A stretch of DNA of 64,000 bases from assembly GCA_002411365.1 (NCBI GenBank), contig DHSD01000012.1:1-64000 (forward strand), read 5' to 3'. Positions 42,822 through 52,764 of this stretch are shown in pieces. A program made the translations under genes and the position numbers. Numbering within the stretch: position 1 is the first letter of the stretch; each line of letters begins with the position of its first letter. The stretch comes from Ruminococcaceae bacterium UBA5295 (GTDB lineage: Bacteria > Bacillota > Clostridia > Oscillospirales > Acutalibacteraceae). The notes beneath the pieces are model-generated. The model searched no databases, had not been told where the DNA came from, and saw only the letters and a program-made list of their open reading frames with translations.

Positions 42822-44009
42822 TCATATGCGCTTCAGATAATCAAGGACACCGTCTTCACTGTTCCCGCGAAGGAAGACGCGCGGAATACGCGTCGCAATG
42901 CCGCACAGGATCTCATAGGAAATAGTGCCAGCCATTTCGGCGAGCTCATCGGTTGAGATGCATTCGCTGCCGTCACGGCCGATAATAGTAACGGTGTCTC
43001 CAGCTTTAACGTCAGGAATCCCTGTTATGTCGAGCATAAGCTGATCCATGCAGACACGCCCTATTACTTTCGCACGCCTGCCGTGTACGAGCACTGAAGC
43101 GCGCCCGCCGAACCTGCGCGGATAACCGTCAGCATAGCCTATGGGTACGGTGGCGACGGATGTGGTGCGCGCGGAAGTGAACTTTCGACCATAGCTCACA
43201 CATGTCTGCGGCGGCACTTCCTTAACAAGGGTAATTTCACTTTTAAGTGAAAGGACGGGGACCAAGGGTGCCTTGTGTATTATGTCGCCTGACGGCATTA
43301 AGCCGTAAAGGATTATGCCGGGGCGCACCATGTCGAGCTGCGTTTCCGGGAAATCTAATATTGCTGCCGAGTTTGCGCAATGGCGGATTTTAAAATGTAT
43401 CCCGCGCTGGCCGAGCATTGATATAGCAGACATGAAGCAGTGGAACTGGCGCTCTGTGTATTTACGCCCGCTTTCGCCTTCGTCAGCCACGGCAAAATGA
43501 GTAAAAATCCCCTCGGCGTTTATTCCGGGCAGGCGGCACGCATGTTCCATGGCATCGATTGAAGCCGTATCGCGGCTGCAGTCCTGGTAGAAAAAGCCTA
43601 CGCGGCTCATGCCGGTGTCGACCTGGATATGGGCGCGGACGGTAACACCTGCTTTTACTGCTTCCGCTGAAAGCTGCCCGGCATATTCCGGGCCTACAAC
43701 GGCTTGCGCGATATTTCCCGCGGCGAGCTTTCCGGCAAAGTACGGCGGGGTATAGCCGAGAATGAGGATAGGCAGGCTTACTCCTGCGCGCCGTATCTGC
43801 TCTGCCTCTTCGAGATTGGAGACGGCGAGCCAGTCGGCGCCGGCCGACTCGTAAAGCTGCGCGAAGCGCTCTGCGCCATGGCCGTATGCGTCTGCTTTAA
43901 CTACGCAGCAGACTTTTGTGTTTGGGTTTAGCCGCGAACGGATAGCCTTATAATTTTGTTCTGCTGCGCCGAGGTCGATTTCAGCCCAGCTGCGCTTGAG
44001 ATAGTCCAT
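42822..44009 (-). CDS. alr: Alanine racemase
   Basis: The 395-residue product is a complete fold-type III PLP enzyme. PLP lysine K38 is in VVKADAYGHG; the catalytic tyrosine is in TCVSYGRKF; RVGFF and the GYADGYPRRF segment are typical. It makes D-alanine for peptidoglycan. ATG 44009 follows AGAGGCAG and lies 15 bases behind purL, so the two share a transcript. Confidence 0.95.
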   Translation of the reverse strand: MDYLKRSWAEIDLGAAEQNYKAIRSRLNPNTKVCCVVKADAYGHGAERFAQLYESAGADWLAVSNLEEAEQIRRAGVSLPILILGYTPPYFAGKLAAGNIAQAVVGPEYAGQLSAEAVKAGVTVRAHIQVDTGMSRVGFFYQDCSRDTASIDAMEHACRLPGINAEGIFTHFAVADEGESGRKYTERQFHCFMSAISMLGQRGIHFKIRHCANSAAILDFPETQLDMVRPGIILYGLMPSGDIIHKAPLVPVLSLKSEITLVKEVPPQTCVSYGRKFTSARTTSVATVPIGYADGYPRRFGGRASVLVHGRRAKVIGRVCMDQLMLDITGIPDVKAGDTVTIIGRDGSECISTDELAEMAGTISYEILCGIATRIPRVFLRGNSEDGVLDYLKRI

Positions 44010-44024
44010 TTTTCTGCCTCTGTT

Positions 44025-47000
44025 TTATTTAAAATATCTGACACCGGATTCGAAAATTTTCTGATCTTTTTCACCCGGGACGTTTATATAAAGGTTTTTG
44101 CCATGGCGCTCCGAGTGGCCCATCTTGCCTAAGATATGCCCGTCAGGGCTCGTGATGCCCTCTACAGCGCAGACTGAGCCGTTGGGGTTCCATGCTATGC
44201 TGCCGCTCGGGGTGCCGTCAGGCGTGCAGTACTGCGTAGCAACCTGCCCGTTACTCACAAGCTCGCGCATTGTGCTTTCGCTTGCCGTAAACCGCCCCTC
44301 GCCATGTGACACGGGCACGGTGAATACGTCGCCCGCGTTTACACCGGAAAGCCACGGCGACTTGACGGATGTTATGCGCGTATAGGCCATGCGCGAAACA
44401 TGGCGGCCGAGCGTATTGAAAGTGAGCGTAGGCGCTTTGGCGCTTGGTTCGGTGATCTTTCCATACGGCACGAGCCCGAGCTTTATAAGCGCCTGAAAAC
44501 CATTGCATATGCCGAGAATTAAGCCGCCGCGCACCTCAAGCAGGTTTGAAACGGCTTCGGCAATGCGTGGGTTTCGGAACGTGGTTGCGATAAATTTGCC
44601 GGAACCGTCAGGCTCATCGCCGCCTGAAAACCCGCCCGGCAGCATGATTATCTGCGCCTTTGAAACGGCCTCGGCCATTCTGCTGATTGTTTCTTCAATA
44701 TCGGCAGGGCAGAGGTTTTTGACAACAAGCACATCGGTCTCGGCGCCTGCGCGCTCGAAGGCACGGGCTGAGTCATACTCACAGTTTGTCCCCGGGAAAA
44801 CAGGGATAAACACGCGCGGCTTTGCCGTTTTGATTACGGGGCCTTTGCCGCTGCGGCTTTTCCAGAGCGGGATATCGGAAACAGGGACGCTTTCGGCTTT
44901 AGTTGGGAAGACTTTTTCAAGTGTGCCATTCCATAGTTCTATGAGCTCGTCGATTGGAAGGGCATCTTTGCCGATGGTGATTTCAGGTTCTTCTTCAGTC
45001 CGGCCGAGAATAATGTAAGCAAGGCTGTCCGGAGTACGGCTGCCTGAAAGCTCGGCAACTATCGCGCCAGAGCACGGCGCAAATAAGAACTGGCTGCTGA
45101 GGACATGGCCGTCGAACCGGAAGCCCATCTTGTTGCCAAAACACATGCGTGCAACGGCTGCCGCTGCACCGCCCTCGCGCACGACGGAAGCCGAGATGAT
45201 GCACCCGTTTTCTACCGCGCTGTGCACTCCGCGGTAGTACCGCTTTAAGGCCGGCCAGTTTGGAGTCATTGTCTTGGAGTCTTCGGGTATTGGCAGCAGA
45301 ACGACATGGGAGCCTGCCTCTTTGAAGGCTGCGGAAATCGTTTTGCTGGCTTTTGTCATAGCAACAGCAAAGCAGACGAGGGTAGGCGGAACATCGAGAT
45401 TTTCAAATGTGCCGCTCATGCTGTCTTTGCCGCCTATGGCGGGCAGGCCCATGCCGAGCTGTGCCGAAAGCGCACCAAGAAGCGCTGCGGAAGGCTTGCC
45501 CCAGCGCCTGGCTTCGTCTGTCATGCGCTCGAAGTATTCCTGGAATGTCAGGCGGCTCTTAAGCGGGTCAGCGCCAACAGCGGCAAGCTTTGAAAGGCTC
45601 TCTACAACGGCGTATTCCGCACCGTGGAACGGCGAAAAACGGGAGATGCCTGGGATAAACCCGTAACTCATTGCTGTGGCGTCATCGGTTTCGCCTTTCA
45701 TCACAGGTATCTTTGCGACCATGGCGTCTTCCGGTGTGAGCTGGTATTTCCCCGCAAAAGGCATAAGCACTGTCGCTGCGCCGATGCTGGAATCGAACCG
45801 CTCAGCAAGGCCTTTCTGCCCGCAGACCTCAAGGCGTGTGAGGTTTTTGCGGAATGCTTCGACAAGAGGGAGGCCTTTTAGGCAGTCCGGCGTTTTTTCA
45901 CGGTAATTGTCATCCGGGCTGACGGCTGAAATGACGGCATTTGCGTGTTGTGTCACGCCATTGGTGTTTAAAAATTCGCGCGATATGTTTACAATCGTGT
46001 CGCCGCGCCATGCCATCTTGAGGCGAGGCTCTTCCGTTACGGCAGCTACGGGCGTAGCACTGAGGTTTTCTTCGCGCGCCGCCGCAACAAAGCGCCCGAC
46101 ATTTTCAGGGGAGAGCACAACGGCCATGCGCTCCTGCGATTCGGAAATTGCAAGTTCCGTGCCGTCGAGCCCATCGTATTTTTTAGGGACTTTATCGAGG
46201 TCTATCGATAGCCCGTCGGCGAGTTCGCCTATTGCGACACTGACACCGCCGGCACCGAAATCATTGCAGCGCTTTATCATGCGCACAATATCCGCATGGC
46301 GGAAAAGGCGCTGTATCTTCCTTTCTGTAGGCGGGTTGCCTTTCTGCACTTCGGCACCGCAGACTTCTATTGATTCTGCCGTATGCGCCTTTGAGGAGCC
46401 CGTTGCCCCGCCGCAGCCGTCGCGGCCTGTGGCGCCGCCGAGGAGCACGACGATATCGCCCGGCACAGGCTCTTCGCGCACGGCGTTTTCTTTCGGCACA
46501 GCCCCTATGACTGCGCCTATCTCCATGCGCTTTGCAACATACCCGGGGTCGTAAAGCTCCGTTACCTGCCCTGTTGCAAGGCCTATCTGGTTGCCGTAGG
46601 AGCTGTATCCCTGCGCTGCACCCGTTGTGATTTTACGCGTTGGCAGTTTGCCTTTAAGCGTCTTTTCAAACGGGACGCGCGGGTCGCCGGAGCCGGTTAC
46701 CCGCATTGCCTGATAGACGTAAGCCCTGCCTGAAAGCGGGTCGCGTATTGCGCCGCCAAGGCATGTAGCTGCGCCGCCGAACGGCTCTATCTCCGTAGGG
46801 TGGTTGTGCGTTTCGTTTTTGAATTCGACGAGCCACTTCTGCACCTCGCCGTTTACGGTGACAGGCACCTCAATAGAGCAGGCGTTGATTTCGGCGCTTT
46901 CGTCGAGGTCTGTAATGCAGCCGCGTTTTTTAAGCAGCTTCATGCCTATTGTGGCCATATCCATAAGTGAGGCGGGGTGGCTTTTGCCTTCCCCATAAAC

Positions 47001-47789
47001 TTCTCTGCGTGCTTTGCAGTATGCATTTAGCGCATCCTCTACAGCCGAGCTTATGGCTGACTTTTCGATTTTGATGCTGTCAAGCTGTGTAAGGAACGTC
47101 GTATGGCGGCAGTGGTCGCTCCAGTATGTGTCAAGCACGCGCATTTCCGTGACCGTTGGATCGCGGTGCTCGCGGCTGCGGAAATAATCGCGGCAGAAAA
47201 GCAGGTCGTCGAAGCTCATGGCAAAGCCCATGGAGGCATGGTACTTTTTAAGCCTGCTTTCATCCCATGAAGTAAAGCCATTTACGCGCACTATATCGGG
47301 TGGCGTTTTTGCTTCCACAGAAAGGGTTTCAGGCTTTTCAAAAGAAGCGAGGCGGCTTTCGACAGGGTTTATCATGTAACCCTCTATCTTTTTAAGCTCA
47401 GCATCGGTTATGCTGCCGCCGACTGCAACGAGCTTTGCCGTCCGTACCTGCGGGCGTTCGCCCTGCGTTAAAAGCTGGACACACTGCGCGGCGGAATCGG
47501 CCCGCTGGTCGTACTGCCCCGGCAGGTATTCCATCGCAAAAGCCATGTACCCTTTTGGAAGAGGGTATTTTTCCTCATAGACATTGTCTGTGTTTGGCTC
47601 GGAAAAAATTGTTGAGCGCGCTTTCTCGAAATCTTCCCCCGAAAGACCGGAAATGTCGTACCGGTTCACAAGGCGGATATCCTTAATCGACTTAAGGCCA
47701 AGATTTTCAATCAAATCCACCTTCGTATGGCGTGCCTCGACATCAAAGCCCGGCTTTTTTTCCACATATATCCGGATGACTTCAGACAT
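44025..47789 (-). CDS. purL: Phosphoribosylformylglycinamidine synthase, single-chain PurL
   Basis: The 1254-residue product is the large form joining the synthetase and glutaminase parts. Seen are ATP-binding NETHNHPTEIEPFGGAATC, GGKDSMSGT in the second half, and the C-terminal amidotransferase with FPGTNCEYDSARAF, catalytic Cys in GICNGFQALI and His/Glu in SHGEGRF. It uses glutamine to make FGAM in purine synthesis. ATG 47789 has GGGGG in front. It stands apart from other pur genes here. Confidence 0.95.
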   Translation of the reverse strand: MSEVIRIYVEKKPGFDVEARHTKVDLIENLGLKSIKDIRLVNRYDISGLSGEDFEKARSTIFSEPNTDNVYEEKYPLPKGYMAFAMEYLPGQYDQRADSAAQCVQLLTQGERPQVRTAKLVAVGGSITDAELKKIEGYMINPVESRLASFEKPETLSVEAKTPPDIVRVNGFTSWDESRLKKYHASMGFAMSFDDLLFCRDYFRSREHRDPTVTEMRVLDTYWSDHCRHTTFLTQLDSIKIEKSAISSAVEDALNAYCKARREVYGEGKSHPASLMDMATIGMKLLKKRGCITDLDESAEINACSIEVPVTVNGEVQKWLVEFKNETHNHPTEIEPFGGAATCLGGAIRDPLSGRAYVYQAMRVTGSGDPRVPFEKTLKGKLPTRKITTGAAQGYSSYGNQIGLATGQVTELYDPGYVAKRMEIGAVIGAVPKENAVREEPVPGDIVVLLGGATGRDGCGGATGSSKAHTAESIEVCGAEVQKGNPPTERKIQRLFRHADIVRMIKRCNDFGAGGVSVAIGELADGLSIDLDKVPKKYDGLDGTELAISESQERMAVVLSPENVGRFVAAAREENLSATPVAAVTEEPRLKMAWRGDTIVNISREFLNTNGVTQHANAVISAVSPDDNYREKTPDCLKGLPLVEAFRKNLTRLEVCGQKGLAERFDSSIGAATVLMPFAGKYQLTPEDAMVAKIPVMKGETDDATAMSYGFIPGISRFSPFHGAEYAVVESLSKLAAVGADPLKSRLTFQEYFERMTDEARRWGKPSAALLGALSAQLGMGLPAIGGKDSMSGTFENLDVPPTLVCFAVAMTKASKTISAAFKEAGSHVVLLPIPEDSKTMTPNWPALKRYYRGVHSAVENGCIISASVVREGGAAAAVARMCFGNKMGFRFDGHVLSSQFLFAPCSGAIVAELSGSRTPDSLAYIILGRTEEEPEITIGKDALPIDELIELWNGTLEKVFPTKAESVPVSDIPLWKSRSGKGPVIKTAKPRVFIPVFPGTNCEYDSARAFERAGAETDVLVVKNLCPADIEETISRMAEAVSKAQIIMLPGGFSGGDEPDGSGKFIATTFRNPRIAEAVSNLLEVRGGLILGICNGFQALIKLGLVPYGKITEPSAKAPTLTFNTLGRHVSRMAYTRITSVKSPWLSGVNAGDVFTVPVSHGEGRFTASESTMRELVSNGQVATQYCTPDGTPSGSIAWNPNGSVCAVEGITSPDGHILGKMGHSERHGKNLYINVPGEKDQKIFESGVRYFK

Positions 47790-47915
47790 ATTTTCCCCCA
47801 TTCTGCCGTATTAACAGCCGCATTGATACTTCCTATTCTATCACAATGCGTTGCGGCGGAAAAGAGGGAAAGAAGCCTAATTTTGCCTTCAGGCAAATGG
47901 CCGGGCAGGCTGCTT

Positions 47916-49292
47916 TCAGGAGCCTGCGGCCGCCTTAATAAGGGAAGACGCTATCCGGCCTGCCGAAGATATGCTCCCTAAAGACGAGTCCTCAACGAGG
48001 ACGACAAATGCGTAAGGCGTGTTTTCATTTGATGAAAAGCCTGCTATCCAGCAGTTAGGCCCTTTGCCATGGCCAACCTCGCCGGTGCCTGTTTTTGCGC
48101 AGACATCAAGGCCGGGGAACAGGCTGTCGCCATATTCGTGCGACACGTTATAGCGCATGTAATCCTTAAGGCGCGCTGCCGTGGAAGACTGGATAAGTGA
48201 GCCGCCGAGAGTAGCAGTGCCTACTTTTGACGTTATGCCTACAGGCGTTGTGATGTTCTTTATCATATATGGCATTAGAGGCTGCCCGCCGTTTGCTATG
48301 GCGCCCATAAGCACAAGGTAGTGGTATGGGTTTACAAGGTCGGTGTACTGCCCGACGCCTGACCAGCCGAGCTGGTCTTCGCTTACGGATTTTACGCTGT
48401 AGTTGCTTGCTGCCGAATGTATGCTGCCGAGTGTGAAGCTGCGCCCAAACCCCATTGTGCTGGCTTCGTTCATCATTTTCGATGCGCCTACTTCAATGGC
48501 AATCTGCGAAAAAGCTACGTTTGAGGAGTGTGCGAGTGCCTGGCGGAAAGTAAGCCGCCCGTAGGGGGCTACATCGGTGATCCTGTTGCCGTTTATCGTT
48601 ATACTGCCGTTGCAGTTCCATGTGCGGCTGTCAAGGTTAGGTATATTTTCGATGGCGGCTGCGGATGTTACGAGCTTGAAAATCGAGCCCGGCGTAAATG
48701 TTGAAGAAATGACCTTGTTAAAATATGCGCCTTTGTATGCCGGGTTTGTGTTTATGTCTTTAGGCGGGCTGTCGGGGTCGAAATCAGGTGTGCTGACCAT
48801 GCACAGCAGCTCGCCGGTGCGATAATTGTAAAGTGCTGCGGCGCCGTTCCTGCTGCCGAGCTTTTCGCGTGCAAGGCGGCAGAGTTTACTGTCAAGCGTC
48901 AGGTGGATATCTGAGCCGAGGTTTTTCCCAGTAGGGGAGAAGAGCCCGGTTACGAGGTTATAACCTGAAAGCTCTGACTTGTAGTTGTACTGCACGCCCG
49001 TCGAAATGAAGCCCTGCGTGTCGCCTACTGTGTGGAGCATGGCGCAGCGTGTGTCGTAATCGCTGTTATATACGCGCTTGCCGCCTTTGCTTTCTACAAG
49101 GACGACACCGTTCCGGTCGAGTATTTTACCTGCACCGGCGGAAGCGGCCGAGCCTGATATGTGCCCGTTGAAAGGCTGCACTGCCCAGCTGCCGCCCTGC
49201 GTTGCAAAGCTGTAGAGGAAAGAGCCGATGCCTAAAAAGAAACAGGCAACAATGAAAAAGATAATAAGGGAGCGTTTCCCCATGGTTTTCAA
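47916..49292 (-). CDS. Class B penicillin-binding protein (PbpA-like transpeptidase)
   Basis: The 458-residue product has one N-terminal membrane helix (about 8-30), a short dimerisation region and a transpeptidase domain. Motifs: SxxK with Ser203 (TPGSIFKLV), SSN (AHSSNVAF) and KTGTGE. It is short for a PBP2, like actinobacterial PbpA. Start TTG 49292 overlaps the stop of the RodA-like gene by four bases and has AAGGAGG 8 bases upstream. RodA polymerises glycan and this partner crosslinks it. Confidence 0.92.
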   Translation of the reverse strand: MKTMGKRSLIIFFIVACFFLGIGSFLYSFATQGGSWAVQPFNGHISGSAASAGAGKILDRNGVVLVESKGGKRVYNSDYDTRCAMLHTVGDTQGFISTGVQYNYKSELSGYNLVTGLFSPTGKNLGSDIHLTLDSKLCRLAREKLGSRNGAAALYNYRTGELLCMVSTPDFDPDSPPKDINTNPAYKGAYFNKVISSTFTPGSIFKLVTSAAAIENIPNLDSRTWNCNGSITINGNRITDVAPYGRLTFRQALAHSSNVAFSQIAIEVGASKMMNEASTMGFGRSFTLGSIHSAASNYSVKSVSEDQLGWSGVGQYTDLVNPYHYLVLMGAIANGGQPLMPYMIKNITTPVGITSKVGTATLGGSLIQSSTAARLKDYMRYNVSHEYGDSLFPGLDVCAKTGTGEVGHGKGPNCWIAGFSSNENTPYAFVVLVEDSSLGSISSAGRIASSLIKAAAGS

Positions 49293-50983
49293 TTTCTCTG
49301 CCTCCTTACTGCATAAGTGCGCTCATCGCTCGCTTTAAGGAAAGCAAGCAGGCCCCAGACGGAAATCATGCTGGTGCCGCCCTGGCTTATAAACGGAAGC
49401 GTAACACCTGTGAGCGGAAGAATATCTGTGGAACCGAAAACATTGAGGCAGGCCTGAAAAATCAGTATGCCGCCTGCAGCGCAGGCAGCAATTGAGTAAA
49501 GCGTTGAGCGGCTGCGCGTTGCTTCGGAGCGCGCGTAAAGAGCGAGAAAAGCGAGAATAACAACAACGGTAATTGCAAGTATTATGCCGAGCTCTTCGCA
49601 CATCATGCCAAAAGCGAGGTCACTTGTGGAAGCAAAGACATTTTCAAGGCAACCGTGGCCTGCGCCGACGCCAAAAAGGCCGCCTGAAGCGGAATAGCTC
49701 AGCACACGCACCTGCTGGTAGCCGCTGTCGCTAGTATGTTGCCATACATGGTGCCAGACTTCGAACCTTTGTGCGACGTAAGGCTTGATTTTGAGGATAA
49801 GGAAAGCGCCGAACACGGCTACCGCGCAGGCGAGGAACACTGTTCTTATGCTGCCGGAGCGCATAAATGCGATTATGATGAATGCCATGAAGAATATACA
49901 TGCGGTGCCGAAGTCCTTCATTAGGAACAGCGCACCCATGCATATGGCCGAGAAGCCGATAAATCCAGTCAGGTTTTTGTATGTCTGCAGCCTGTCCAGC
50001 GTAGAAGTGCCGACGATGATAAAAGCTACTTTTATAAGCTCAGAAGGCTGTATGCTTACAGGGCCTAAGCTTATCCAGTTTTTCGAGCCGTTGCGCGACT
50101 TGGCGAGCAGCAGGTTACCGGCAAACATCAGGATGGCGAGCACACCAATTTTAACGCGCCATCGTGTTACGCGGTCCATGTCGCCGAGAAACCAGATCAT
50201 CATGCGGTAAAATATGATGCCGAGAACAATTGCCACAAGTTGCATAAAAGCGTCTTTAACGCTGACGCCAGATATGAGCGTGATGCCTATGCCGCAGAGC
50301 AGGAAAGCAAGAGTTTCGAGCTCAAAGCTGACCTGCCCGCGTATGGTGATTGAGTAAAGGTAAAGTATCCACTCAGTGAGCATAAGAAGACCGAGGGGGA
50401 GCGCAGCGTTAAAATCTGGGTTTCCCTTTGCAAATATTACCTGCACGGCGAGAAGGATCTGTATGATGAACACGGACCACATGAGCGAAAATGGGGAGGC
50501 CGCGCGGCGGTAAACGGGGCGGAACGGGTCAATTTCGGGGCTTTCTACTCGCCTGAGCGTCAGCTCAGTTGCGCCCATGTTGATTACGTCGCCGGGGAAG
50601 ACTGGCGCGCGCTCCTTTACTTTCCGGCCGTTTACCAAAGTGCCGGCTTTGGAGTTAGTGTCTGAAACAAACCAGCCGCTTTCACGGCGCATAAGCACGG
50701 CATGGGAGCGGCTTACGGTCTGGTCATGCAGCACAATGTCGCTGCTGCGGCTGCGCCCGATGGAATTTTCCCAGTAAAAAACGGGAAGGATGCGATGAGC
50801 TGCCGTATCTTCCAGAAGTATAACCGGGTCTTTCCTCCTTTTGCCTAAACGCATTGATGTGAAACACCTTGCGGCAACTGCAATGCAGGAGAAAGGCACT
50901 ATAATCCGCAGAATAAAAAGGATGGTAGTTAACATTTCAGAAGGAAATGATGGAGGCAATAAAGAGCCTGTCGCAGGATTCAA
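49289..50983 (-). CDS. FtsW/RodA/SpoVE-family glycosyltransferase with N-terminal FHA domain
   Basis: The 564-residue product has a membrane helix (about 18-38), a cytoplasmic FHA domain (about 53-146: GRSRSSD, SRSHAVL, SKAGTLVNG) and then a SEDS domain of about ten helices with the signature NWISLGPVSIQPSELIK and TLPFISQGGTSM. FHA domains bind phosphothreonine, so control by a PknB-type kinase is likely. Start TTG 50983 has GAGGAGG 7 bases upstream. It is coupled to the class B PBP gene. Confidence 0.93.
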   Translation of the reverse strand: MNPATGSLLPPSFPSEMLTTILFILRIIVPFSCIAVAARCFTSMRLGKRRKDPVILLEDTAAHRILPVFYWENSIGRSRSSDIVLHDQTVSRSHAVLMRRESGWFVSDTNSKAGTLVNGRKVKERAPVFPGDVINMGATELTLRRVESPEIDPFRPVYRRAASPFSLMWSVFIIQILLAVQVIFAKGNPDFNAALPLGLLMLTEWILYLYSITIRGQVSFELETLAFLLCGIGITLISGVSVKDAFMQLVAIVLGIIFYRMMIWFLGDMDRVTRWRVKIGVLAILMFAGNLLLAKSRNGSKNWISLGPVSIQPSELIKVAFIIVGTSTLDRLQTYKNLTGFIGFSAICMGALFLMKDFGTACIFFMAFIIIAFMRSGSIRTVFLACAVAVFGAFLILKIKPYVAQRFEVWHHVWQHTSDSGYQQVRVLSYSASGGLFGVGAGHGCLENVFASTSDLAFGMMCEELGIILAITVVVILAFLALYARSEATRSRSTLYSIAACAAGGILIFQACLNVFGSTDILPLTGVTLPFISQGGTSMISVWGLLAFLKASDERTYAVRRQRN

Positions 50984-51055
50984 AAGATATCCTCCTCTCT
51001 GTAATTCTCCATTATAGCTAAAAAAGCGGACAAAGTAAAATGCGGGTCTTTGTGA

Positions 51056-51090
51056 TTAAAAACAGGAGCCCTGCAGTCCAGAGCTCCTGT
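51056..51090 (-). terminator. Terminator of the beta-helix protein gene
   Basis: On the minus strand ACAGGAGC pairs with GCTCCTGT (51083-51090 and 51062-51069), followed by five T. It ends the unit that reads from 52670 to 51114. Confidence 0.8.
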
Positions 51091-51113
51091 ATATATTTGC
51101 GCAGGGCGCAAGT

Positions 51114-51782
51114 TCAGCGCTTTTCGGCTATTTCACCTCGGCGCTTATAAATGCTGTTTGCCGGAATATAGCCACGCACCATTGAGAGCGGGTAGATGTT
51201 CGTGTTGCGCCCGACTATGCTGCCGGGGTTGAGGACGGTGTTGCACCCGACTTCAACATGGTCGCCGAGCATGGCGCCAATTTTTATTAAACCTGTTTCA
51301 ATGCGCCCGGAGGCCGTGTTTATGGTGACGGGGGTCCTGTCAGATTTAATGTTGGACGTAATGGAGCCGGCACCCATGTGAGCGCGGTAGCCGAGTATCG
51401 AGTCGCCTACATAATTGTAGTGCGGCACCTCTACATGGTCGAAGATTACCACATTTTTAAGTTCTGTGGAATTGCCGATGACACACCCCTTGCCGACAAG
51501 CGCCCTGCCGCGTATGAACGCGCACTGGCGCACCTCGGTTTCCGGCCCGATGATGCACGGGCCGTGCAGGTAAGCGGAGCTGAACACTTTGGCGGACTTT
51601 GCCACCCATATATTTTCCCCGCGGAGCTCATATTCATCCGGCGGCAGGGAAGCGCCGAGCTTTATTATGAATTCTTCTATCTTTGGCAGCGCTTCCCACG
51701 GATAATCAAGCGTTTCAAGGAGCGGGCGCGCTGCGGTGTGGCTGAGGTCATACAAGTTTTTTATCAGGATTGGCTCAAACAT
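51114..51782 (-). CDS. Left-handed beta-helix protein, GlmU C-terminus-like
   Basis: The 222-residue product has an N-terminal cap (to about 55) and hexapeptide repeats (ENIWVAKSAKVFSSAYLHGP, GNSTELKNVV, NYVGDSILGYRAHMGAG, GCNTVLNPGSIVG). This matches the beta-helix half of UDP-GlcNAc pyrophosphorylase-type proteins without the nucleotidyltransferase half. It may be an acetyltransferase or a regulatory relative. It is 30 bases downstream of a secreted protein gene. Substrate is not readable from the sequence. Confidence 0.82.
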   Translation of the reverse strand: MFEPILIKNLYDLSHTAARPLLETLDYPWEALPKIEEFIIKLGASLPPDEYELRGENIWVAKSAKVFSSAYLHGPCIIGPETEVRQCAFIRGRALVGKGCVIGNSTELKNVVIFDHVEVPHYNYVGDSILGYRAHMGAGSITSNIKSDRTPVTINTASGRIETGLIKIGAMLGDHVEVGCNTVLNPGSIVGRNTNIYPLSMVRGYIPANSIYKRRGEIAEKR

Positions 51783-51812
51783 TTTATGTTCTCCTTTATG
51801 AATTGCGTACTG

Positions 51813-52670
51813 TCACGGTGCTGATGGCGCAGAAGACTCCAAATTTATTTTCTGCTTCATTGCCAGCAGGTCTGATGTATCCACGCTCCCGTCGCGGTTC
51901 ATGTCGGCAGCAGCGAGGAGGTCAGGAGAAAGGCTGTTTTTACCGGTGAGATAGCCATAAAGTATTGAACACCCGGCTTTTGTTGCCTGCCCTGAACGGG
52001 TAATGTCGCCGCGCACCGCTACCGGTATGGTGCATATGGCGTATCCGTCGGCGTTGAGCACCGTGATGGTGTCGCCGCTGCATACGGGGCCGGACATACG
52101 CCGCACGCCGTCTTTTGAAGTGACCGTGGCGCTCACAGCACCGTCAAGGCCGTTAAAGCCAAGCGCAGCCCAGACTTTCTCAACAGGCACGGGATTTTCA
52201 ATTACAAAAATGCTTCCCGTGTTTGGCTTCCATTTTGAATATGCTGGGGTGCTTTCGGGTTTTGGCGTTGGCACTGAAGAAGTATTTGGAGGACCGGATG
52301 AAATGGCAGAAGAGTTTTCGGTTCCGGAGCCATCGGCTGCGCTGCTGGATGAAGGCGTGCCCAAAATGGTGATGCCGCAGCAGTACACCAGAGAGCCATG
52401 GCTGTTGTCGATTTCAGCAACGTCGCCTGTTTCAAGGCACCCGCTTTTCCTGACGGAACCGTCGGCTTTCCAGACTATAATCCGAAAATCGCTGCTAATG
52501 CCGAACAGGCTTCCAAGTTCCTCAACAGTCGTGTCTTCGGCAAGCTTTTCCTGCTCATGCGGTACAGGCCGGCGTTCAGGTGCGGCCTTCGAGATGGAAG
52601 GCACCATGCATATGAAGAAAAGCAGCAGTATACAGTAAAAAACTATTCTCTTTGAATGTCTCTTAAACAT
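51813..52670 (-). CDS. Secreted protein with C-terminal dockerin-like repeat
   Basis: From ATG 52670 the 285-residue product starts with a basic tract and signal peptide (about 1-28, ending in SISKA). A LysM-like or beta region (about 45-100), a Pro/Ser/Thr linker, a second beta domain (about 145-215) and a dockerin-type segment follow. In that segment one calcium loop is good (DMNRDGSVDTSDLL, about 262-275) and the other is degenerate. Dockerins bind cohesins on scaffold proteins; here a free-standing single-copy use is likely. It shares a unit with the beta-helix protein. Confidence 0.75.
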   Translation of the reverse strand: MFKRHSKRIVFYCILLLFFICMVPSISKAAPERRPVPHEQEKLAEDTTVEELGSLFGISSDFRIIVWKADGSVRKSGCLETGDVAEIDNSHGSLVYCCGITILGTPSSSSAADGSGTENSSAISSGPPNTSSVPTPKPESTPAYSKWKPNTGSIFVIENPVPVEKVWAALGFNGLDGAVSATVTSKDGVRRMSGPVCSGDTITVLNADGYAICTIPVAVRGDITRSGQATKAGCSILYGYLTGKNSLSPDLLAAADMNRDGSVDTSDLLAMKQKINLESSAPSAP

Positions 52671-52764
52671 AATTCCCAATCACCAAATTAAATGGTAGCA
52701 GGGAAAGCCGTGTGTACGACGAAAAATGTGTCGGATTTTCACTTAAAAAATTATTAGGAAGAAA

